Positions 35,132 to 45,383 of a stretch of DNA of 64,000 nt are shown in pieces. Where the stretch lies: positions 1,054,001 through 1,118,000 of the forward strand of contig JAQGEQ010000186.1 in assembly GCA_034620365.1 (NCBI GenBank), read 5' to 3'. The translations under genes and the position numbers were made by a program. Source of the stretch: Pegea sp. RAD2-039. Taxonomy: Eukaryota > Chordata > Thaliacea > Salpida > Salpidae. The notes beneath the pieces were generated by a model, which was not told where the DNA came from, did not search any database, and saw only the letters and a program-made list of their open reading frames with translations. How positions within the stretch are numbered: position 1 is the first letter of the stretch; each line of letters begins with the position of its first letter.

Positions 35132-35719
35132 TTAGTGTTTTTCCAAAACTTTATTGATAGAAGAGCTTTCTTCTGGTAGTAGTGGCATAACTTTTAATCC
35201 AAAATTAAGGTTCCGCTTGACGCTACTATCCTTTCCAACGTTACTTATTTTTGATATCCACTCATCACGAGACTTCATATTAGCAGCTCGAAACAATATC
35301 TTTCTTGATTGGTCGGCATCAAAATGAGTCAGTTGCCCAACATTTAAGTAAAAGATACAGTCATCAGTATCACTCTGGTTACCATAACCTACTCCAACTG
35401 AGCAATTTTTTAACTTTAAACATATAATAGGTTTGGCATATGTTCTATCCGAGTCATATATAATGAGGTAGGGGTTAGATACTTCTGTGTAAAGACAAAC
35501 TCTTACTTTTTTGTTTTCTGTCGTTTTTTGAGAATATACGCAAGATTTTCTTCTATGTTGAAGTATTGATTTAATATCACTTGCATTGGAAGAGAAATTA
35601 AACATCTCTTCACATAAAGAGGAGCCTCTTTCACGTTCAGAGCCCTCTGAAGATAGAGTAAGACCTTTAACGATTGTTAAGATCTCTGTTTTGCAATTGA
35701 ATTGAAATGCTGAACTCAT
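35132..35719 (-). CDS. uncharacterised protein with a PH-like domain
   Basis: Single coding exon of 195 aa on the minus strand with balanced composition and no interruption, unlike the chance frames around it. Residues about 70-165 look like a pleckstrin-homology fold: basic strands (RVCLYTEVSNPYLIIYDSD), a central block (AKPIICLKLKNCSVGVGYG), an acidic loop, CIFYLNVGQLTHFD, and a last amphipathic helix with the conserved Trp (ILFRAANMKSRDEWISKISN). PH domains bind phosphoinositides or proteins at membranes; no catalytic partner domain is present. An acceptor-like TTTTTATTTTTCAG lies about 40 bp upstream of the ATG, suggesting a 5' UTR intron. I do not recognise the family; the N-terminal 65 residues show nothing known. 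An adaptor-type cytosolic protein is the likeliest role. Confidence 0.65.
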   Translation of the reverse strand: MSSAFQFNCKTEILTIVKGLTLSSEGSERERGSSLCEEMFNFSSNASDIKSILQHRRKSCVYSQKTTENKKVRVCLYTEVSNPYLIIYDSDRTYAKPIICLKLKNCSVGVGYGNQSDTDDCIFYLNVGQLTHFDADQSRKILFRAANMKSRDEWISKISNVGKDSSVKRNLNFGLKVMPLLPEESSSINKVLEKH

Positions 35720-38700
35720 AAGACTTTTAGTTTTAACAAAGATTTATCAAAAACAACCTGAAAAATAAAAAGCAGGTACAAATTTGCAAAAACATAAAAT
35801 CATTTTTTGTTTTCTATATCTACTTCTTTTTTGTTAGCTCTAATTTAAAAAAATAAAAAGTGCTTAGCCTATATACAGAACAATTAGTGATTCATTAATT
35901 TGTGAAAGTTATTATTGATGTAAATTCTTCAAAATATAATCAAAATTTGTAAAAAGAAGCTGCTAATATAAATTTGACATCAAATTACATTCAGCTCAAT
36001 TTCATTAACATTTTCAGCTTTTAAAACCTTTTTTGCAGTTTGTCCTAATAAACGATTTTTCAAACGTAACATAAACAAAATTAACAAAATACTTGGCTAA
36101 AGTCAGTAGACAACTAAAGCTTAAAACTGTACAACAACTTTATATTTTTGAGCACAGTTAAAACTAACTTTTTGTTACTAAACGTCATTTCTGAATTGAA
36201 TATACTTCATCCTTTCAAACATTAAAAATTGAACTTTAAAAGTATTTCATCTCCAAAAACAGAAAAAATAAAAAATTTTAGATGAAAATTCACCGAAATG
36301 ACTATAATAATAATTTACCAATCAAAAACACAAAATTAATGACTTTTTATTTTACTACTCATCTACATTTTGATAAAAACTTAAACCTAATGATTCATTA
36401 CATTTCTGTGACAGGGTAAGTTACTAAATAAATGTATCAATTGGCGCTTACATAATTTGACGTCATTATTTTTCATTGAAAGTGTTTGTACCCATTTTAA
36501 TAATTGTTGTGAGTAATAAGTAACTTTATAGAAACACTTTCAACAATTTAAAAAATAAGTTTTGGAAGCCTTTAAAAAAGAGATAGTTCTTATCAAAGTT
36601 TAATATTAATTGAGTTATATCGCTTTATAAAAGTTGTTCTTTTCTGATATTAATAGAAACAATAATTAGCCACTTTATAAACTTTGAAACTGTCATCAGA
36701 GTATTAACTTCACGATCTTTACTCTTACCTAAAGATCCACACTGATTAAGCAAGTTTTATAGATCAAAATATGATTACCTAACTATATAAGCTAAAAAAA
36801 TAACGACATAAATACGTATTTAACAATACTTGGGTTAAATTTAAATGATATATGCATTCAACGTCCGACTACATAATATAAAACTATTCAAAGACTCACA
36901 TTTAAAATACAGTTCTGTCCAACAAGCTTCAATTTGATTTCTAATTAAAATTTAAAACAAGAAAGTCATTAACAAATCTTTATAATGGTTTGCTATTTTG
37001 AATAGCTTTACATATAGTTGGTTCTAATCAGTAACTTCTTTTATAACAAATATCATTCCTTCGGCTTAACTATTTCATCTATTTAAGCATGCATTGACTA
37101 TCTGACAGTAAAAATACAGAAGAGAAAAAGTTCCTGATAGTTCTTATAAAGCAGTTTCCGGCTAACTTTTTAGTAATTTTTTCTCACTTGTCCAAAATCA
37201 TGTAGAAATATTAGTTTTTACAAACTTTGCAAGAAATAACTTTTATTATGCATAACAATTTATTCTGCAAATTTGAAAAAGTTTTTCATAAACTCCATTT
37301 ATTTGAGGTATGAAAATATTATTTCGAATTAGTAAAATCTTTCCAAATTTCTATCATTTATTTTAAAGGTTAAGTAGAAATGTCATCCAAAATCAAAATT
37401 GGCCGAAGAAAAGCTTTCTTGTTTTTATCTTTAATTTCTAAAAAGTTTTAACCTCATGATAGCATGATCCTTTCTAAACTTTTTGTTAAGTTATTTCATA
37501 AACATTTTTTTGCTAAAATTAATTTGACATTAACTTTGACTTTTGAAATTCTAAGTTTGCTTTTAAGTCAAATTTAATTCAATTAATTAAAAACATAAAC
37601 TTATAGTTTACTGTATTCAGAACTGAAAATTAGCAACTGTTTGTACAATTAAATATAACATTCTATCAATTTAGCTGGTTTAAAAAATACTTTAGTAACT
37701 CAGGTTTCATTATTGTCGTATCAATAAATAATAATATCTCTTATAATAATATTGTCTTATCACAGTTTGTAAATTATTATTAACTAACCAATCGGCGAGT
37801 TTATGAATAAACCAATATTTTATTAAATCGCTGCAAAACGCTGATTAAATTAAAGTTTTATAATTTTATATGGATGTACATTTCTGGTGACTACTAAATT
37901 TTTGCCTCGGTAAGCTTTCTCAAATAATTTTAATCTGCTACTTTTACTTTCTAAATTCAAAAAATGAATAAAACTAAGTTACCCTCAAAGCTATTTTTCA
38001 GCGCAAGTAACACGATAAAAAAAATAAGGGAACAAGATAAAACTTTGCTTTTCATCTAAGTAAAGTTACTGCAAACCCTTATTAGATAAAAAAATATTCT
38101 TTTTGGTCTACCGCTTTAACGTGTGAGACTCTTAAAAACCTGTCATGAAAACAAATTGTTTGCTTGAGGCTGCATAAAATTCACCTAATTTGGAAAAAAA
38201 ATTCTTTGATAATATGCATCTCAATATTTGTTTAACAGTGACTCAAATTATTAATATCTTATATGATATGAAAAATAAGCTTAAGACAGATGAAGGAAGA
38301 CATAAACAAAAAATACTAAATGAATAAATATCTTTTAAGATAAATAACTGACCACAGCTGATAGCTTATTATGATTATTATTTTGAAATCAAAAATCAAT
38401 TTTTTAAAATCGTTTTTTATTTTTCTGTATTATTTATTTGACAAAATTGGAAGCAACAAACTTTTAGTAGTAGATTAGTAAAATACTGACACGTATAACA
38501 CTTTATAAATGAATCACATTTTGACAAATAAAGAACAATTTAAAGTCCTGTTTGATTACAACAATATTTACTTAAAAACATTTTTTTGTAATAAAATGAT
38601 TAAATTTAATTTAATAAATCTACAAATATATTTTTTTAAATATAAGTTTTATAATTATCAAATTAGAAACACTGTTTCGGTAGGTCATTGTATCATTATA

Positions 38701-39832
38701 GGTCGGATTTGGAAACTTTGGTGTTATCAATTTATTATTTAATTTATTAACAAAAAATCTTTTAATTTAAAGATTTTGGCTGTTAAGTTTTTTTTTTCTT
38801 AGAAACTTTAATTTATTTTTGCTTTAAGGAAACAACCAACTTAGTTAAATTAAACTTGACTTCTTATAATGTTCTTTAAGTTTTATTTTTTTGATTCATT
38901 ATTTAAACATTTTCAAGTAAATTAGCTTTATTCATTAATTTATTTTATAATCTTTTGTTATTCTATCTTAAATTTTTAGATAAAATGATTAATTGATTAG
39001 TAAACATAGTATAACTTATGAATTTTTATATAAAATAAGAAAATTTTGATTAAAGTAAAATTTTCAATTTTTATAATGTAATAATTTATAAAATTTAATC
39101 AAAAAACTATTTTGATTACTATTTTATTGTATCTAAATAGAATATTTAAGTTTGAAAATTTATTTTAAACTTCATACAAAAAAAAACTTTTTTAGAAAAT
39201 TTAATCTTTAAAAAGTTTTTAATTATCTGGTTAGCCTCAATTTTATTATTTCAATTTATTAATTAGAGTTATTCATCATAGTGATATTAAAATAATTTTA
39301 AAATTTTGATTATATATATCTTTGTTTATATTGATATTTCTTTCATTCTGAACTTGGTTTTTTCATTAAATTAATACTTTTATAGAATAATATTCAACAA
39401 TATTATGTTAGTTTTGCTTCACAAATTTAGACAATTTTGAAGCTAAAATAAATTGAAAGTTTTTATTTTATAATAATCTTTTATATTATTATAATTGTGC
39501 TTACACAAGCTTGAAAAGGATTTTTTAATATCATAGAGCTTAAATATTAAATTTAATAAATTAATGAATATTTAATTATACAAATATGCTTAAGTTTTTA
39601 TTTTTATTTTTTTTATAAACTGATGTTGTCTGATATAACAATAATTTTAAAAAAGTTATCATTTAATTTATATGTTTTTTTGTATCATAACTGCTTATTT
39701 AGTGTTATAAATATGGTTTAAGGTATATACAATTACTACTGATAAGTATTTTAGTTTTACTTTTGTTAATCAATAAAATGTTAACAGTTTGCTTTTTTAT
39801 AGAATCATAAGGATTAGTTTATTTAAAGCAAA
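35720..39832. other. 4.1-kb AT-rich non-coding stretch
   Basis: No coding exon, RNA gene or clear repeat seen. Frames such as 38509-38742 are low-complexity and lack any recognisable domain. The right end must hold the ATP5PB promoter. Confidence 0.5.
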
Positions 39833-41868
39833 ATGCTCTCCAGGCTTGCATCTAACTCAGGTATTTTATTAGTTGAAACAAAATAGGGGAATATTATATC
39901 AAATAAGCTGCTAAGCCTTTTTTAATAACCTTTTCAAAGTAATTTTATCTATTTGTATATTATTTAAAAAAAGTTCTTGTTTTTTAAAGTTAGTACAGCA
40001 AGCTGGTTTTGATTTGATATTTTTACATTCTAGCTAAAGAGTTTTCTTCTGTTTGGACTAAAAGTTCTTTAACAAGGTGCTTGTCTCAAGCAGTCTCTGT
40101 TGCCAAAGATGAAACTTCATCTGTTGCACTTCCTTGTGAGATTTCAGAACGTCTTATGAAGTATCCTGTTAGTTTAAACACTTATTTATTAACTTTAAAA
40201 TTTATCTTATAGCGACTGGTCTTTATTAAAGCTAATTTTTATAATGAAAGTAATTATTTGATATTTTAAATTACTGAAAAGTGTTTTAAACTTGTTTATT
40301 ATATTTGTTAATAGGCTCAGCTTCATGACTGGGAAACTTTCAAAATGCCCGGTGGCCCATATGATGGTATGGGACCATTGCCTCCTGTGCCTGAATATGA
40401 AGATGTAAAAAAAGATTTGAAATTTTACTTCATCCCAAAATCCTGGTTCGATTTTTTCTACAATAAGACTGGTGTTACAGGTAAACTTTCAGTTGCAGAT
40501 TATTTAATAATTAAATTCTAAATGATTTTACATCATTTACCTCTTCAATTCCATTGAATGCAAATCTATTATAAACACGTTGGTTCAAATCTTACCTCGC
40601 TGTCGAAGCTTTATTACCTCACGAGCTAACCAGCGTGGAAAGTATTGTCCCCATCTATAGGTAGATAGTGCCACTACCTTGTGAAAGTAAACCCTAATAG
40701 AAAATCTGGGTTGGAGTGAAAACTCCCTGACGATAGAATCTGAGCTGAAATGTCTCATCAGAGACCTAGTGCATCTAGGGCAGGGGAAGTCTGAAATATG
40801 ACCTACATCCATTTTTTCATAGAGACCATGTCACTAAATATCTAAGGAGTGGGGCAGTACAACCCTCGTATAATGGGCAAGAATTGGTTTTGTTGCTGGC
40901 ACAGAGACGGCAGCAAAAAAAAACTTCTCAATTATAATTTTATAAATTTGTTTTTTTAAGTTTCAATATTTTATATTTAAAAATTACATTTTTTACTCCC
41001 GAATTCATCGTTTAGGTCCTTATGTGTTCGCTGGTGCATTTTTTACCTTCTTGGCTTCTAAGGAATATTACATGTTCGGCCACAACTGGGGTCATCATAG
41101 TAGACAGATCTTCTATATGGCAATTACGTTTACTTGGCTCAACCATAAATATGGTGGTATGCTTCGTGACTTGGTGGAAACCTGGCGAGTGGTAAGATTC
41201 GCTTATTTGTGATAAAACTTTAGTATTCTAAAAAAGCATTTTTGATATTAGGAGAGATTCCAAGCCATGGATACTATCAAAGAAGAAGAAGTTGTTGCTT
41301 GCTATGAAGTGATTGAAAATCTGCGACTTCTTAAATGGAGAGCTGGTTTATCTGAGTACTACAACGAAGCTAAAAAGGTCAATCTTGCAACCATGTTAGA
41401 GACTGCATATCTAGAGAGACAGGCTGCTGTCATCAACCGCATCAAACAAAAGCTCGATTATCAGGTTAGATTGGAATCCTTATTTTCTAAATAATTGTAG
41501 TAAAAGTTGCTGATCTTTTAGATTGCTGTTCAAAAAGTGGACAATGAACTTGCTCACTCTCATATGGTTCAGTGGGTTGAAAATAAAGTTATGGAAACCA
41601 TCACTCCAGAATCAGTAAAAAACTTCATATTTGTCATATACTATATACATCAAATTACTTTTCAACTTTTTCAATTGCTGATAAGCCGTTCTAAATTACT
41701 TCTTTAGTGATTCATTTATAGCAAATTTTATTACTAAAAGTCTTATCTCAATTAGATATAGACTTAGCTTATGTTATTATTAAAACTAAAGATGATATCT
41801 TCTTTCAGCAAAGAGAGGCTTTGGACGCTTGCATTTCTGAATTACATGTTTTAGCTGCGAAGAATTGA
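39833..41868 (+). CDS. ATP5PB: mitochondrial ATP synthase subunit b
   Basis: Peripheral-stalk subunit b of F1Fo ATP synthase in the inner mitochondrial membrane; it holds the catalytic head still against rotation. Seven exons: 39833-39860, 40034-40167, 40315-40480, 41016-41191, 41252-41464, 41522-41614, 41809-41868, phase kept, 289 aa. The first 45 residues (MLSRLASNSAKEFSSVWTK then SSLTRCLSQAVS) are a basic, Ser-rich presequence. The signature [36 protein letters not shown] begins the membrane part, followed by two hydrophobic segments and a long charged helix (KVNLATMLETAYLERQAA, INRIKQKLDYQIAVQ, MVQWVENKVMETITPES). Same order as animal ATP5PB (256 aa in human; the extra length is N-terminal). 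Intron 3 holds a SINE-like insert. Confidence 0.95.
40575..40910 (+). mobile_element. SINE-like insertion in ATP5PB intron 3
   Basis: An island of more balanced composition inside an AT-rich intron. It begins with a good Pol III B-box word, TTGGTTCAAATCTTACC at 40580-40596, as in a tRNA 3' half. It contains CTAAGGAGTGGGGCAGTAC near 40840, similar to CTAAAGAGTGGGGTGGTAG in the SINE at 30.5 kb, and ends near GACGGCAGCAAAAAAAAA, an A-rich tail. No clear A box was found, so it may be 5'-truncated. The minus-strand frame 40585-40812 is not a gene. Confidence 0.5.
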
Positions 41869-43309
41869 AAAGAAACAGTTTCATTTCAAATTTCTAATCT
41901 TTAAATGATGACTACTTCATGATTCGTATCATCGTGGTTTCAGTTATTAAATGTAATAATCGAATATGAGATGTTGAGTTCTTTAGTCATTTCTACAAGA
42001 CTTCTTTCATTTTAAAGTTGATATTTTAAAGTTTTGTTTTTATGAATCGCTTGTTAGACTCATTTTAGAAACAGCTTTAAGAATCTACAAACTAAACCCA
42101 ATATGACAAGCCTTTGTAAATTATTTAAATTAAGTCCGCCTAAAATATATTTGACACTCTTTTCTACAGCTTTCAAAATCTGATAAATTTGTCGGTTATC
42201 ATGTAGTAGTAATGGCCTCCTATGCAGAGAATGACCATCATATACTTGATAAGTCAAATTGCTCATTTTTAGTAATGATGGTTAACAGCAGGGCTCGTAT
42301 TCTTTGTTGCGATGTTGAAAATATTCCATCAGCTGAATGTACAAATAATTCCTGAGTATCTTTTAAGATCCGGAAATCTTCAACTTTTTTTAGCCCAAAA
42401 TCTGTTTGAATATCTACTACTTCAAACTAAATAATATCAGAAGTTTCTACTGTATTAACAAATAGTTCAATCCATATTTTCAAGAAATTTCAAAATACTT
42501 CAAATAGAAATAAATCTAAACCCATCAAAGCGGTTAGTGAGGAAAGTTCATAGCTTCACTTGCGCCTGATCAAGAGTTTCACAAGTTTTTTAACAAACGG
42601 CATTTTGCTGTAATGATATAGCACCTTTATGTAGTCAGCACAGAAATCTTATCGCTAAGACTTTAAATGTTAAACTTTAAACTTCTACAGTTTTTTATTA
42701 TAAAATTGAATTATTACAAATAAATATCATTTGTGGTAATGTTTAGAATGGTTAGATATGTAAGCTGCATGAACTCTATGAGAGTAAATACAGTTTCTGA
42801 TCCTATTCAGTATATAATCAAATATTGATCAAAGACGAGTATTTGAAAAATATATCTGTTGGTATCTCAAGGCTGAGTTCCTGACAGAAGATATCTCAAC
42901 TTGATAACAAATGCTCGAAATATATTTGTTTTAAATCTAAAATACGTTGCTGAACCACTTTTTAATAAAACGTTAAAAAAAATCATTATCCCAGCCGATT
43001 AAATGATGAACATCATAGGCAGTTTTAAACAATTCACAAATGCTCCCTGACTGAACAGTATACAAAATCAAGAGGTCGAATAATACCCTTATAAGTAACC
43101 GAGTCCCATAGAAATTTTATTGATGGGTTTTGGCCGCAATTTTAGTTCCTGGAGTTCAACCAAGTATCTGCTAATGTTGACCACTTTGTTAGTGTTGTCA
43201 TGAAACTCAAGATAGGCGCAATGATTGTTGACAGATTCCTAGAAAAGGTAAAATAAAATAGCTGCATCTTCAAACTAACTCAAAGCTTGAAATCTGACTC
43301 TTCTACTAA
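41869..43309 (-). pseudogene. decayed coding remnants of unknown origin
   Basis: On the minus strand there are open patches broken by stops and frameshifts. One spans about 42427 to 42245 and reads FEVVDIQTDFGLKKVEDFRI, LKDTQELFVHSADGIFSTS, RIRALLLTIITKNEQFDL. It follows an acceptor-like TATTTAG and continues after a frame change as YDGHSLHRRPLLLHDNRQIY. Another lies near 43000-43230 (CAYLEFHDNTNKVVNISRYL, KLRPKPINKISMGLGYL). The residue mix is protein-like rather than random AT sequence. I do not recognise the family; a dead transposase or a decayed host gene are both possible. The rest of the interval is non-coding. Confidence 0.35.
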
Positions 43310-43440
43310 GAAAATGTCACTATCTCAGATCACTAAGCCGTATCACTGAATGAAGGATTTAAAGAGTTGAAGCTCTCCTCTATAATTAAAGCGTATGTGC
43401 CGAAAAGGAGTTTACCAACTTCTTTCTAAAAATTTGTCAA
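43310..43440 (+). mobile_element. SINE body fragment (diverged copy)
   Basis: Aligns with about 120 bp of the body of the SINE at 30484-30830: CACTATCTCAGATCACTAAG against CACTGTCTCAGGTCACTGGG, then GCCGTATCAC against GCCGTATTAC, and TTTAAAGAGTTGAAGCTC against CCTAAAGAGTGGGGTGG. The tRNA-like head is absent. Confidence 0.5.
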
Positions 43441-43809
43441 AATTATGTTTTTTTTACGTATATGTAAATATATGTAAAAAATATACTGTATCAGTGAACA
43501 TTATACAAAGTATATCATTAAAGTTGTTCTGTTTTTCTTTACTTATAAAGTCGGATTGATAGACACCAACCAGGTAACTTAGGCTCACAATACAGTGACG
43601 GAAATAAAAAGCGCTTCATAAACAGTAACTAAGAAAGATAAAATATGGGAAATATCAAGCAGCGGTAGGGGTAGGCTGGGGCACAATTCATAGGTCGTGG
43701 AAAATACTTATTAGTGACAGTTAGGAACATTATTTAAAAAATTTAAAAGTTTTGACCTCAGTTAAAAATCAAATCTGTGGGTTGTAAATGTGCGGAATAC
43801 TTTGATATT

Positions 43810-44370
43810 CAGCTTCTTGTATTTTTCCTGCGATAAACTTTTCCAATTCCTTTGATGGTAGCCCTAATCACAACTGGAAGTATTTATTCTTTAATTTCTA
43901 TATTACTCCGATTTGTATTTTTAGATCCTTTTTTTTGGACCTCTTCTCGAAATCTAACATTTGCGTCTCTTGGTACTGCAACGTCTATTAGTAAACAGTT
44001 TTTATTGCTTTTGCTTTTTGCAACAGTATCTGTTCTGTTGGCTTTGTAGTGATACCGAAGTTCACAGAGTACTATGAAGTTTATATTTTTGATTACTGGT
44101 CCGGAAATGTTTTCGTACCAATGTATACCTGTCGCTTTGCAATGGTGCTAGTGTATAGGTACTTGGCTAATTTGTTATGGTGTCAAAGATTAACTGTTGC
44201 TGCTATTATCGAACACCTTCTTATGATATGTTCGATGGTTCCTGGTTTGGTTTTACGCATTCTGCGTTTGTCATCTTGAGTAGTTTTTGAAATTGTTGCT
44301 TCGAAGACTTGGTAGGTAGCGATATATCTTATGCCACTAAAAGTAGTCCTTCTGTTTCTGCCGTACACTG
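43810..44370 (-). mobile_element. retrotransposon C-terminal (endonuclease-like) remnant
   Basis: Minus-strand, frameshifted coding remnant typical of the region after the reverse transcriptase in some non-LTR elements. A Cys/His cluster around 44200-44300 (KPGTIEHIIRRCSIIAA) resembles the zinc knuckle. NRTDTVAKSKSNKNCLLIDV then AVPRDANVRFREEVQK (about 43950-44050) resembles the RPD...IDV core of a PD-(D/E)XK restriction-like endonuclease. EILPVVIRATIKGIGKV (about 43830-43870) matches the conserved tail. At least three breaks are present, so the element is dead. A NeSL/R2-like source is suggested by this order, but no upstream reverse transcriptase is left. Confidence 0.6.
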
Positions 44371-44711
44371 CTAAGTTATCTATATGTAATCTATAAAAAC
44401 TTTGACCTCCTTCATTCTTTTGATGAGTTAACTACAATGAAATAGCTTTACTTTGCGTTCGCTCAAAACTTGATGAAGGCGCTTTCTGTAATATCGTTTT
44501 CATGTTTACAAAGTTCTACTGATATTTTGCTGCCTTTTCAGTGGCTTTACGCATCTGTAACTTCTTTTTATAAACTCTTCACTTTGTTTTGTAGTAGAGT
44601 ACTTCTTCTTACTTGCCCCGTGCTTAAGAACCAAAGTTATAATCTAGTTAGACATAATCAAAAAACAATATTTATGTTTACTTCTAATAAAATTAAAAGA
44701 TATGCATATAT

Positions 44712-45383
44712 CTTATATAAATATGGATTTCTCAAATCATTTTTATTAGATAAATCTCATACTTATTGTTTCTTATATTCAACCACGGTTAACACAGATT
44801 TAATAACTGATAAATCCTTATATGGGGCTTGTTATTTCAAGATTGTTTTTGTTTGATTTTTGAATCACTGATTGTAATGATAATGACTCGTTATAGCAAG
44901 CCTTATTCAAATTATTAAGACGACTAACAACAATACTGATGGTACACGTTACCCACAACACAGTCTACTGCCGAATGATAATGGTTTAACACATTTACGT
45001 CAGCGGCAAAATACTTTACTATTATACCACACTGATATTTTTCAAATCTAATAACATCAAAATCAAACAGTTTAAAAATATTATTATAAGAAACTTTTAT
45101 TAAAAATAAATATTATTCTAAATTTAAAAAATCTGAACAAACCAATCAGGTGACCAATTGAACACTTTTTTGATAAAGCTTTTGTAAAGCTGAAAATTAC
45201 TAAATTACAGTTTATAAGTAATAAAAAAGTTGGAGAACTTTTTCAAACTTAATTTTTGTGCATCAGAAGTTTTAACAAAGACTTGTTGTTGTCACACATA
45301 CATAGAAAGTTTGTACTGATAAGAAGCATCCAACTTATCAGATTTATTCAAGTGGTATTTGACATACTAAAACTAATTTTCAA
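44712..45383 (+). repeat. long direct repeat, copy A
   Basis: Matches 55366-55862 in the same orientation. The last 265 bp (45118-45383) are about 96 percent identical by eye to 55598-55862, for example TTGTTGTTGTCACACATACA and GAAGCATCCAA. The first 170 bp align at lower identity (GGATTTCTCAAATC against CGTTTCTCAAATC; TATATGGGGCTTGT against TATATGGAGCTTGT). Copy A carries roughly 150 bp of extra sequence around 44895-45050. No coding content. Confidence 0.85.

Noticed and set aside
43852-44279. Two plus-strand frames that look like membrane proteins
   Set aside because: Their hydrophobic look comes from the reverse strand of the retroelement remnant at 43810-44370.
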